This document shows, one piece after another, positions 18,414-27,699 of a DNA stretch of 30,069 nucleotides. Within the stretch, counting starts at the first letter, position 1. The number at the start of each line of letters is the position of its first letter. The notes beneath the pieces are model-generated. The model worked only from the letters and a program-made list of their open reading frames with translations. It searched no databases and was not told where the DNA came from. The translations under genes were made by a program, and so were the position numbers. This stretch comes from Geosiphon pyriformis (Eukaryota > Glomeromycota > Glomeromycetes > Archaeosporales > Geosiphonaceae): NCBI GenBank assembly GCA_016748015.1, contig JAAOMT010000508.1, forward strand, positions 9,659 to 39,727, in the 5' to 3' direction.

Positions 18414-20160
18414 TCAATTTACATCCACTGCAAGCAAAGATTCAACATTCCAGACGGAATTGAAGTTGTCAAGAAATCAGTATACCAATACATTGAAAAC
18501 TACATCAACAATTATCTTTTTGGAAATTACAATATCTCAGAAGTTAGAAGCAATCTTTACAATAATTTAGTACACTATTCACAGTTGGAAACTGAAGACC
18601 TTAACAGTAAAACACTTGCCACTTACTTTCAAGAACTTAATTTTAACATTATTAAGTACTGTGAAGAAACATATCTAGTGCAGTCTTAATACTTTATTGA
18701 TTTTGAATCAGAGACAGAAACAAGCAACAAAGGCAAACCCAAATTGAAACAATACTCAAAAACCACCCCAAATACTCCAATACTACCAAAAACAACTGCC
18801 AAACACTTGCAAACACCTAAACAAAGAACCAGTGTCAAATTACTACTTACTATCACACCTTTTTCAGCTTTACTTGCACAAGCACAAACATGTAATTCAC
18901 TCTTAAATTGATTTGCAAGACCAAAAGATTTTACAGCATCCAAAAGTCCCACCAGACAACAAAAACCCCTTCAAACTAGTTCTAATCTTTTTGACTTTCT
19001 AACTGAAAATCAAAGTGAACACTCTGAAACAGCAGCGAATAAAGAAAATGACTCTGAAATATCTGAAGAAGAATTAATAGACAGTGAAAACAAAGAAGAC
19101 AAAATGACAACATACATTGTAAAAATCTCTGAATTTAATAGAGAAGACATTGAGACCAGTTCTCAAGAATGGCTCAACCAAGTTACTAAAGCTGGAGATG
19201 CAAATGGATGAAATGCTGCCAGAATGTTAAGAACAATTCCCTACTTTCTCAAAAGAATGGCAGGTGAATGGTTCGAAAACTTGACCACTCCTTTTCATGA
19301 CTGGACAGCTTTCAAAACTGCCTTCTTAAAACAATTCACTGATAACAACACCTCAATCACACTCTGAAATTGTTTTCACAATATCAAACAAGAACTCTCC
19401 AAATCTGTCATGACTTATATTGAGAAATTCAACAAACTTCTTAAACAAATTTGCCAACTTGAAACTAATGATTATTATTCCGATGCTCAAATCTTGGATC
19501 AATTTATCACTGGTTTAAAGGATAAACTGATTAAAAAGATTTGCCCACATGCTCCAGAAGATTTAAACTCTGCCATTCAGTATGTAAAGAAATATGAAAT
19601 GGCCATGGAAGAAGCCAATCATATAAAACTTGTGAACTTAGCCATTGGAGAAACCAGCTTAGTAGCTGAAGAGAAAATTGACCAACTCACAAAAAAAGTT
19701 GAAAACTATTTCACCAACCAACAACAACAGCAACCCCAAAGATATTAACCACCCTAAAGATAGAATCAAAACAACTTCGCATCATCTTCTAATAACCAGC
19801 CTCAGAATTGCCATTACTGTGGAATCCCTGGCCACTGAAAAAGAGATTGCAGAAAGCTACAACAAGACCAACAAAACAAGAGTAATCAATGTTACCCTTC
19901 ACCACAACAATCTTATTACTAACTACCACTACCACTAGCTTACTATCCACCAAGACTGCAATATCAAACTGACTATTATCAATCTGTTCCACAGCCAATG
20001 CAACAACAGTATTGACAACCCATTCAACATTACCAAGTACCTGCTCAAAAATTGATTCAACAAAACCAATTTGCACCACAAAACCAATTCACAACAAACA
20101 ACAACAGAATCAATCCAAATAACCAATTAATTCCCCAAAATCCAGCTTAGCCAAGATCCA
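18414..20160 (+). pseudogene. gag of element 1
   Basis: Structural polyprotein forming the virus-like particle. In one frame: an N-terminal domain (GIEVVKKSVYQYIENYINN), a Lys/Pro/Thr and then Glu-rich linker, and from 19104 (MTTYIVKISEF) the retrotransposon gag capsid domain with GEWFENL, DWTAFKTAFLKQF and the long helical YEMAMEEANHIKLVNLAIGE. A CCHC knuckle follows at 19809-19850 (CHYCGIPGH, stop, KRDC) where Trp TGG became TGA but all metal ligands remain. The tail is Gln/Asn/Pro-rich. Stops include 18687 (Gln), 19212 and 19365 (both Trp), 19746, 19755 and 19761. The true start is unclear; the frame is open from 18414. No stop clearly separates gag from pol, so a single fused polyprotein is likely. 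Confidence 0.78.
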
Positions 20161-20228
20161 CCCATTATCATACTCAACCTAGCTATCTTACAATACCTGA
20201 AGAACAGGATTTTCATTATACTGTACTT

Positions 20229-20760
20229 TTGGAAGGTAGAGCTGCAGCACAACAACAAAACCCTTCCTATACTCCTACTACAATCTTACCAGCCAGAATT
20301 GCTGAAAACGCCAACCTTTCAGATATATTTTCTTTTGAGTTTGAAGCAAATAAGTCACCATTTCTGCTTAGCAATGCAGCCACCAACAAACAAAAAGCAA
20401 TCACTGCTATGTACACTGAAGCAAAAGTCAAAGAAAAGGCAATTTGCTTGATCTTAGACAATGAATCTGCTGGAAGCATCATCACCTACCAGTTGATACA
20501 ACAATTAAAAAAAAATGTTGACCAACCAGCTCAGACAGTAATCATTACTGCTAATGGCATGAAAAAAACTCCAGTAGGAGAAATTAACAATTTTCTGTTC
20601 ACTCTTAATGGAATCACCATTCCAGTCAAAGTTCTTGTAATGGACGCGCCCCAGTATTAAGCCCTTGTTAGAAATAATTGGCTTCAAAAAGCCAATGCAA
20701 AATTAGACTGGGAAACCCAAGAATTACAACTCTCCTATCAAGGACAACATGCCTGAGTAC
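20229..20760 (+). pseudogene. Element 1 pol: aspartic protease
   Basis: Retropepsin-like domain that would process the polyprotein. The active-site loop is ICLILDNESAGSII, with the catalytic Asp at 20457-20459; the usual D-S/T-G reads D-N-E here. Downstream elements fit the fold: VIITANGMKKTPVGEINNF and the conserved KVLVMDAPQY then NNWLQKANAKLDW. The 143-codon open frame ends at 20658, a TAA in place of the Gln expected after QY. A TGA follows at 20754. Element 2 has D-S-E at the same site, so the Glu may be a family trait rather than damage. Confidence 0.68.
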
Positions 20761-21740
20761 CCACTACTTGTGGTACATTCAACAAACAATCAGAGAAAGC
20801 CCCTGTCTTTGAATTTGAAGAGGAGAAAGAAAAACCTGTAGTCAAAACATTTATGGTACTTGAATCAACATCTAACTGGGCTGAAGAAACTGAGCAAACA
20901 TATTTTGCAACAAACTCATATCCAGAGGAACTAAAAACCTCTGGATGAAACATCTCATATTCTAAACCAGAACCAAAGAAACAACACCCTTACATTCCAC
21001 TCAAATGCAAAGACTGTCACAAGAAACTTTCCTCAATAGGAGTCTGCATCTTGTCAGAGAAAGAATATGGAAGTCATACTTGTTACTTTTACAATGCCTG
21101 TCATCAAGAACAATGGGGCCACTTGATTAAAAGAAGTGGAAAATGGGATGGAACACCTTGTCTTACTTGTGGAAAGCAGCTTTCCAACGAATGTGATTAG
21201 ATTGACATTGTCTTTAGAGAAGAAGTCTGTGATCAAACTTGCTAATATGCTCTTTCTATTACAGAAAAAGTAAAACGTAGAACACCTTTCAATACCGTGT
21301 ACAACAGCGCTCTCAACAAACTTTATTACTACCCCCATAACACTGAAATGATCTATGAACTTGCCATGATCTTAATTGATAGAGGAACCAAAGAAGATGT
21401 TCTTCAAATGAAAGAAGCTGAATATATCAAATATACCTTGGAATTAGCTGGATTTGATTATGAAGATGAAGTAGAAGTGTACCATCAAATTACAAGTCAC
21501 ACCTATCTGACTAAAGAAGCTCAAGCTCAATGGCTAGAACAAATGAACATTAAATTATGTGAGGAATGCATAATGCCTTGTGATGAACAATGGTGTTCTG
21601 AATGCTATACTCTTAGCATTCCCTTGTCCAGTGAAAGTGATGAATACAAAATTGAATTTGGAGAACCTGAAGCAACAGAAGAAGTTGAAACAACACCCAT
21701 CTATCTCATCAAAAATCAGTCTGCTTCATGACTCAAATAC
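20761..21740 (+). pseudogene. Element 1 pol: Cys-rich module between protease and dUTPase
   Basis: A region not found in standard Ty3 pol. Cys/His pairs cluster: KCKDCHKK, GVCIL, TCYFYNACHQEQWGH, PCLTCGK, NECD, VCDQTC, then after an acidic helical stretch (MKEAEYIKYTLELAGFDYEDE) KLCEECIMPCDEQWCSECY. At least four C-X2-C or C-X3-C pairs suggest zinc binding. 21297-21731 is open; stops at 20946, 21198, 21243 and 21729 lie at probable Trp or Gln codons. I do not recognise a named domain. Placement between protease and dUTPase suggests part of the mature polyprotein; role unknown. Confidence 0.6.
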
Positions 21741-22170
21741 TTCAACAACAATGGACAAGGAATAAAACCAGAAAAAGTCCACAAAATTGATGCTGAATAT
21801 GATCTAAGATATCCAAGAAAAGATACTCTTACTCTCAAACCCAAATCACTCACAAAAATCAACCTCAAAATTGTCTTCGAAATCCCACCAGGAGCAACAG
21901 TCCAGATCACTTTACAATCATCATTGGCAAGCAAAGGAATTAATATTAGAGAAGGAATTATAGATGCTGGATATACAGAAGATATTACAATCATGTTACA
22001 AAATGAAACAAATAAGCCTTTTTAGATTGAATATGCTGAAAAAATTGCTCAAGCTATTTATTTACCCTTAATCAATATTTCAGACTTACAGTTAGTCAAT
22101 CAAAGAAAACAGTTGGGAAAAAATGAAAGAGGAACACAAGGTTTTGGTTCAACTGGACAATTTACAGTTC
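21741..22170 (+). pseudogene. Element 1 pol: dUTPase domain
   Basis: Trimeric-type dUTP pyrophosphatase, which hydrolyses dUTP to dUMP and limits uracil in cDNA. All five family motifs appear in order: (1) DAEYDLRYP from 21789; (2) QSSLASKG near 21917, where the usual R-S-S has lost its Arg (CGA to CAA); (3) GIIDAGYTEDITIML near 21957, with the catalytic Asp present; (4) AEKIAQAIYLPL near 22035; (5) the glycine-rich RGTQGFGSTG at 22128-22157. One TAG at 22023 lies between motifs 3 and 4. Length (about 135 residues) fits. The domain lies N-terminal to RT, unlike the lentiviral position after RT/RNase H. Confidence 0.85.
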
Positions 22171-22589
22171 CAGTGAACATAGCTCTCAATGAACAGAATG
22201 AGTTTCACCAGATTTTACACCTTCCCCAACCAATCACTATTTCAACTTTTAGAAAACACCCTGAAATCTATACCTGCCCAAAGCCAACAACCACTCAACA
22301 AATTTTTAAATCCAATGAACGAATTTGCTTGGAACATAATATTTTGATCCCAAATATTTACATCCCAGAAGGAACAAAAAAAGTCCAAGTTACTTTTTAC
22401 AACTCCAATAATTACCCCATAGTTTTATTAAATAACTTAGAAATTGGAGTTATTCACAGTAATATCTTTCAACAAGAACTACCCCAAACAGTCCCCGATT
22501 TCTCTAAAATTATTGGATATTCACTACCAAAAATCAACCCAAAACCCAGCTCTAAAAACTACCATGTTGTCATGGAAAACCTATCTTAA
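22171..22589 (+). pseudogene. Element 1 pol: beta-rich linker between dUTPase and RT
   Basis: About 140 open codons after the dUTPase glycine motif. The sequence alternates hydrophobic and polar residues (IPNIYIPEGTKKVQVTFYNS, NYPIVLLNNLEIGVIHSNI), typical of a small beta-sandwich found between protease and RT in several Ty3-like pols. The pattern faintly recalls the dUTPase fold itself. The TAA at 22587 stands where Gln or Arg is expected and is followed by more pol (MGQLEPQQQSQLKELIAKFA). Confidence 0.6.
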
Positions 22590-23540
22590 ATCAACATGGG
22601 ACAACTTGAACCACAACAACAGAGCCAGCTCAAAGAGCTAATTGCAAAATTTGCCAATATCTTTGCTGAAAACAACAATGACTTAGGAAGAACCAATTTG
22701 GTTCAACACCAAATCTATACAGAAGATGCCAAACCAAAGTAACAGCAAGCCTACTGAGTTGCTCCAGAAAGTCACCAATTTATCCATGAAGAAGTACAAC
22801 AGATGCTCAACAATGGGCTTATTCAACCATCAATGAGTCTATGGGCCTCACCTGTGATCTTAGTTAAAAAAAAAATGGAAAGATACAATTTTGTGTTGAT
22901 TATCAACAACTCAACAGTGTTATCATTGGAAATACCTATCCCTTTTCCCGAATTGATGATATGTTGGATGCCTTTGGAAAGGCCAAATACTTTTCAACAC
23001 TAGATCTAGAAAGCAGATACTGGCAAGTTGCTATGGACCCCAAAGATTGTCCCAAAACAGCCTTCACAACCCAAGAAAAAAATTATGAATTCAATGTAAT
23101 GCCTTTTGGATTATGCAATGAACCAGCAACATTTCAGAGATTAATGGATATTGTGTACAAAAGACTCCTTTGGAAGTTAGTAGTCGTTTATCTTGATGAT
23201 ACTGATGTTTATTCTCCATCGTTTGAATTACACTTAAAACACCTGCAAAAAGATTTTTAACAATTACAAAAAGCAGGACTAAAACTCAACATCAAAAAAT
23301 GCTACTTTGGAAAAACAAGCTTGGTCTTTCTTGGTCATATTGTTAGTAAAAATGAAATTAAACCAGACTCTGGAAAAATCAGCACTGTCAAAAAATTCAA
23401 AACTCTTCAGAACACTACAGAACTAAGAAGATTCATAGAGTTAGCCTCCTACTATCAGAAGTTTATCAAAAGATTCTCAGAAATTGCAAAACCTTTCAAC
23501 CAGCTTACCACCAAAAACATCGAATACAAATGAGCTGCTG
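22590..23540 (+). pseudogene. Element 1 pol: reverse transcriptase
   Basis: Ty3-type RT. Lead-in HQFIHEEVQQMLNNGLIQPS, then SLWASPVILVKKK. At the A-run at 22867-22876 one base is missing, and the rest continues in another frame with FSTLDLESRYWQVAMD, KTAFTTQEKNYEFNVMPFGL, the active site VVVYLDDTDVYS (YLDD at 23189-23200, intact) and FLGHIVSKNEIKPD. Stops: 22740 (TAA), 22755 (TGA), 23258 (TAA), 23531 (TGA, expected Trp). All seven RT blocks are traceable. Confidence 0.82.
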
Positions 23541-24000
23541 AACACCAAAACGCATTTGAAATCCTCAAAGAAAAACTAACAACAGCTCCAATTCTCGCCT
23601 ATCTAGATTTCAGCAACCAATTCTGGTTAGCAACAGATGCCTCTTATACTGTTTTTGGTGCCATTCTATCACAGTTAGATGACAATGGAAATGAGCGAGT
23701 AATTGCTTATGCTAGTAGAACATTGAAACCAGCTGAAAAGAACTACCCTGTAACAGAATTAGAAACTGTAGCAGTAATCTGGGCCTTACATTACTTCAAC
23801 CTTTACCTCAGACCCAAAGAATTTGATATTATTACTGATAATATTGGACTCAAATAGCTTCAGAACAAAAACACTCAGCTAAATGCAAAACAAACCCAAT
23901 GAACAGGATTTTTAGCCAATTATCAATATATTGTACACCACAAACCAGAAAAACTTTACACCAACGTTGATTGTCTCTTAAGAATGAGGCAAAATTAGAA
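23541..24000 (+). pseudogene. Element 1 pol: RNase H
   Basis: Follows the RT in the same frame: WLATDASYTVFGAILSQ (first Asp), YASRTLKPAEKNYPVTELET (Glu) and EFDIITDNIGLK (second Asp), so the D-E-D core is present. TAG near 23855 and TGA near 23900 (expected Trp) interrupt it, and a further TAG lies near 23996. The frame shifts back to that of the integrase at about 23985-24000. Confidence 0.78.
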
Positions 24001-25028
24001 TACAAAACCAACACCCATTTGAATTAACAACAAAACAACAAACAATAAATCCTGAAAACTACAACAATCTTAAAAAATATTTGGAGATATTAACAATCCC
24101 AACAGATTGGTCCCCAGATAAAAAACATCAGTTACAACAACAAGCCAAACAATACCTCTTATACAACAACATGATTTATTATCGAAACTTTAGAAACCCA
24201 GACAATCTGCTCAGATTAATACAAGAACATGAAAAAAAAACCATTTTATATAACATGCACTCAGACCTTTCATCAGCACATCTAGGAAAAGACAGCACCA
24301 CCCAAAAAACACTAGAATATTACTTTTGGCCTCAAATAAGAAAAGACATTCATGAATACATTAAGTCTTGTGATAGTTGTCAAAGAAGAGAAGGAACTCA
24401 CCCTATAGAACCTTTAAATCCAATCAAAGTTGGACAGCCTTTTGACCAAGTTGGTATCAATTTATTTGGACTACTACCTATTACAAACCAAAGAAATCAT
24501 TATATTGCAGTAGCTGTAGACTATCTCACCAAATGGCCCAAAGCCAGAGCCATTTAATGAGCAGATGTAAAATCAGTAGCAAACTTCATCTATGAAGACA
24601 TTATTTGTAGACATGAATGCCCAATAGAACTTTTATCTGATCAAGGAACACATTTCATGAACAATTTAATCCAGAAAATTTGTGGACAATTTAATGTCAA
24701 GAGACTATTATTTTCACCCTACCATCCACAAACAAATGGACTTATAGAACGTTTCAACAAAATATTGTGTAAATCATTAGCCAAAGTCTCAACCGATTTT
24801 GAGCAAGAATGGGATCTCTTTATTCTATCAGTGTTACTAGCATATAGAATACTAAAACAAAATACCACAAAACACACACCATTTGATTTAACCTATGGAA
24901 AGACAGCAATGTTACCAATTAATTTTATAGTGAAAGCATACCCAGTACAACTAATTAATAAAGACAACTTTCAGGAAACACTACAACAAAGAGCCTACAC
25001 TTTGCTTAGCATGTTGAAAGGAAAATGA
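24001..25028 (+). pseudogene. Element 1 pol: integrase, zinc and catalytic domains
   Basis: Inserts the cDNA into chromosomal DNA. The HHCC region runs from MHSDLSSAHLG to KSCDSCQRREG. The catalytic core shows GINLFG (24459, Asn where the first Asp belongs), LLSDQGTHF (Asp at 24639) and PQTNGLIERFNK (Glu at 24747). Spacing is D-X59-D-X35-E, the classic D,D35E. The Asp-to-Asn change is GAT to AAT. Stops: TAA TGA at 24555-24560 between zinc domain and core, TGA at 25026. The segments 24081-24557 and 24657-25028 are open. Confidence 0.83.
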
Positions 25029-25430
25029 CGAATAGCAGCCACTCATATTAAACACTCCCAAGCTTAATAAAAAAAATGGCATGATGACAAATTGCCTCCA
25101 GTTACCAATGAATTTAAAATTGGAAACAAAGTTTTCTTACACAGAACTAAAGTTGAAAAACAATGGAGTGGAAAATTTGAAAATAAATGGGATGAACCAT
25201 TCTTTATCCATGAAGTCCTAGACAATGGATCATACAAGCTAAGACTTGATAACAAAATTCTAGTAAAAGTTGCACATGGAGATTGTTTGAAATATTATAA
25301 TTCCAGAAACAATCTTGAATCATTAATTCCACAAATTGGTACATACTCCCCTTTAATCAAACCCGAAGATATTCTCCAAAATTTAGAACCAATAGTTGTT
25401 ATTGAACAACCTCCCAACTTGAACACTTAA
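25029..25430 (+). pseudogene. Element 1 pol: integrase C-terminal GPY/F-like domain
   Basis: Same frame as the integrase core. After two adjacent stops (TAA TAA at 25065-25070) it is open to 25430. FKIGNKVFLHRTKVEKQW, KWDEPFFIHEVLDNGSYKLR and KVAHGDCLKYYN are the usual GPY/F module of chromoviral-type integrases, with Glu for Gly in GPF. No chromodomain is visible. This is the natural pol end. Confidence 0.75.
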
Positions 25431-25554
25431 TTTAAATTTATTATTATTATAGTTATTTCCTTATAATTTAGAAACAATCTTACAAAAACAAAACAAAATA
25501 ACATAAAAACCCATACACCAAAAATAATTTTCTTTTATTTTCAAATTTCTTATA

Positions 25555-26274
25555 ATGACTATTTCTCAAAACATTCAACAATTATCCCAAAAACTAATGT
25601 TAGCTTTAAAAACAATATCCAAATTATCTATTACTGTTATTGGAAACCACATTAATTATACCCAAACAGAAATAATTACAAAATTAGCCCCAAATTCACA
25701 AAAATATCAACCGTATAAGAAGAACACAAGAAATTATTCTGGAATTCACCTGCCAGAACTTTTAAAGCTTGCTTTAAGAGAAAACTTAATGCTCACTCTG
25801 ATTAGTATTCCACCAAATGCTACAATTCAACAAAGACTTCAACTGTGTCTCAATGAGGAAAGCATTAAATACCCTCCAATCTATAGATATTTCTACATTG
25901 GAAAAACACTCTACAAATGAAAACTGGAACTTACAACAGCAAACCTTACAAAAGAAGCTATTCAGAAACAACTCCACAATGAATTCAAGACAACAGCTAG
26001 ACCAACAAACAGTCACTACAAGCTCAGAGCTGCTCTTAGACTTTATGACTTATTCCACATCTGTGAAAATGTTCTACAAAACCCAATTTTACAACCTTTA
26101 AAGATTCAATACATTGGAAAGCTTATAGAACTGAAATTTCAACAATTTTCAGACCAAATTTCTTCAATAATTTTGGATTATTATTTGGAAATTACAGACA
26201 GTACTTGGATTTCAACGGAGCTCAGTCTTAAGAAGGAGGTTATATTACTAGATGAAATTAGAGATATTATTTAG
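25555..26274 (+). CDS. Element 1 third ORF (env position), unknown function
   Basis: A separate ORF, in a frame different from pol, beginning with ATG at 25555 (MTISQNIQQLSQKLMLALKT), 124 bp after the pol stop. It is open for 121 codons, has one TGA at 25918 (expected Trp, between LYK and KLELTT), and continues to TAG at 26272-26274, 32 bp inside the 3' LTR: 239 codons in all. It is Leu, Lys and Gln-rich and probably helical (LPELLKLALRENLMLTLIS, HYKLRAALRLYDLFHICENV). I see no signal peptide, membrane segment or Cys-rich ectodomain, so it does not look like env. The polypurine tract lies inside its 3' end. Confidence 0.65.
26230..26239 (+). other. Polypurine tract of element 1
   Basis: AAGAAGGAGG directly before the 3' LTR (3-bp gap), the expected plus-strand primer for cDNA synthesis. 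It overlaps the coding sequence of the third ORF. Confidence 0.65.
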
Positions 26275-27217
26275 CATGAAATTATCTTTATTCCTATCAT
26301 TAATTAGCATATATTATTGTTTCAAATTATTACTTATTACATTAGCAAAATATCTGAAATTATCATTTAATTAATAATTCAATTTGCACATAACACAAAT
26401 GTAACCTAAGTGTGATAATCAATCATACAACACCCCGAAATATGTAACATTCAAAAGTTTGCCAAAATTTGTAGAAATTTGTCGAAATAATTGATAGTTC
26501 ACTAAAATATCTAATAGTTCGCAGAAATAACTTGTAGTTTGCCAAAATGTATTTTTAGTTCAGCAAAATTGTAAAAAAGAGCAAAATTCAAGTTCATAGA
26601 ATAGTATTATGACAAGTTATATAAAAGAAGAGCTTCTCTCATCAAAAAAATGTATCTTACTTTAGATTTATCACTTAAAACCATTCTTATATACACAAAA
26701 AGAAATAAATATCAAATAATTCGAAAAACCAAATTTTTTAATTATTGCACTTGGAAAATCCTCAAAACCCAACTAACGTTTTGAAATTGATTAGCTACCA
26801 ATTTCAGTAAACTGTTAGTGACTCCAGGCCTGGATAGAAAACGTTTTTCTTGACAGAATTCTATTTCTTTTACATTTCTTTTATTTTCTTGTATTTTTTT
26901 ATTACAATCATTAAGGTAGCCTACAGACGAGATTCCTGTAAAAGAGTTGACTTTCACAGCAAAGTAACTACACATTTTAGTAAGCTTCCAAACAAGCAAT
27001 TCCTGGGAAAAAGTTGATGTTTACTACAATATAACTACATAAAGTGACTGGCATGGAATTAGCCATTCCACTTATAAGCCCAGCAAGTTCAAATTATAAA
27101 AGATAATTTGAAGATAAATTCAGTTACTGGAGGTCTAACTACTTCCTAGAAACGTAAATTCACAGCAAATCAACATTAACAATATTCAAAAAAAGAGACC
27201 AAAAACCTCTGGTAACA
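26243..27217 (+). repeat. Element 1 3' LTR
   Basis: 975 bp, TATTACTAGATG (G-to-A at the second base of the usual TG) to GGTAACA. It aligns with the 5' LTR over its whole length. In a 440-bp stretch compared by eye I count about 35 differences, all transitions. TATA box at 26620-26626; U3 repeats at about 26454-26575. Confidence 0.86.
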
Positions 27218-27573
27218 CTGGGAATAGACTTTGTGATAGCCTGGTAAAAAAAAAGCTCTTTCTAGGTTTTTGGATATTAATATTATCTTAATAGTTTACT
27301 AGAAGAGCAAAAAAACAATGCCAGATCTTAATGACTGCACTCATTAGCTCGGAGAAAAAAGCTCACCTTTATAAGAAGTTGCAATCAGCAAAAACCAAAA
27401 CTCTGTGCCTTATAACCAAAAAACTAAATAAGTAAATTTACAACCAGTAAAATAAGATCTTCAGAGACTGATAATCAAGATTAAACAGCCAGAATTACAT
27501 AAAACACACCTTACCAATAATTGAGAGCACCAAACATTACTATTTTTCTATCCTACCAAGTTTACCCATAATA
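27218..27573 (+). repeat. Element 2 5' LTR, right part
   Basis: Continues the LTR interrupted at 17351; its first four bases CTGG are the second copy of the element 1 target duplication. Contains a CCTTTATAAG word near 27368. Ends CCATAATA, the decayed TAACA terminus, immediately before the PBS-like site. Confidence 0.5.
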
Positions 27574-27588
27574 TTTGGTGCTCTCTGT
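27574..27588 (+). other. Primer-binding-site-like sequence, element 2
   Basis: TTTGGTGCTCTCTGT, identical over 13 bases to the site after the element 1 LTR, though the surrounding sequences differ. It fixes the LTR end at 27573. Confidence 0.5.
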
Positions 27589-27699
27589 AAAATTATAAAT
27601 CCACAGAAACAGAGTACTCCAGAAATTCACAAAAGTAGTAAATATTGGAACAATAGAAAAGAACCACTCTTTATACAGAAGAACATTATTTCAATACTT

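Larger units (their letters stand above)
17352..27217 (+). mobile_element. Complete Ty3-like LTR retrotransposon with dUTPase (element 1)
   Basis: About 9.9 kb: 5' LTR (17352-18327), PBS-like site, gag, pol in the order protease, Cys-rich module, dUTPase, beta-rich linker, RT, RNase H, integrase, then a third ORF, a polypurine tract and the 3' LTR (26243-27217). Flanks are TTGG (17348-17351) and CTGG (27218-27221), a 4-bp target duplication with one C/T mismatch. RT before integrase makes it Ty3/gypsy-type. About thirty in-frame stops and two frameshifts in homopolymer-rich DNA make gag-pol non-functional. The stops sit mainly at expected Trp, Gln or Arg codons. Confidence 0.88.

Noticed and set aside
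22860-22880. Programmed frameshift between protease and RT at an A-run
   Set aside because: It falls inside the RT domain rather than at a domain boundary, and both frames carry other stops. A one-base deletion or homopolymer sequencing error is simpler.
18414-25430. Possible alternative genetic code with TGA as Trp, since many TGA codons sit at Trp positions
   Set aside because: TGG is still used for Trp in the same domains, and TAA and TAG also interrupt at Gln positions. Transition decay explains all three stops.
25555-26274. Third ORF as an envelope gene
   Set aside because: No signal peptide, transmembrane segment, cleavage site or Cys-rich ectodomain is visible.
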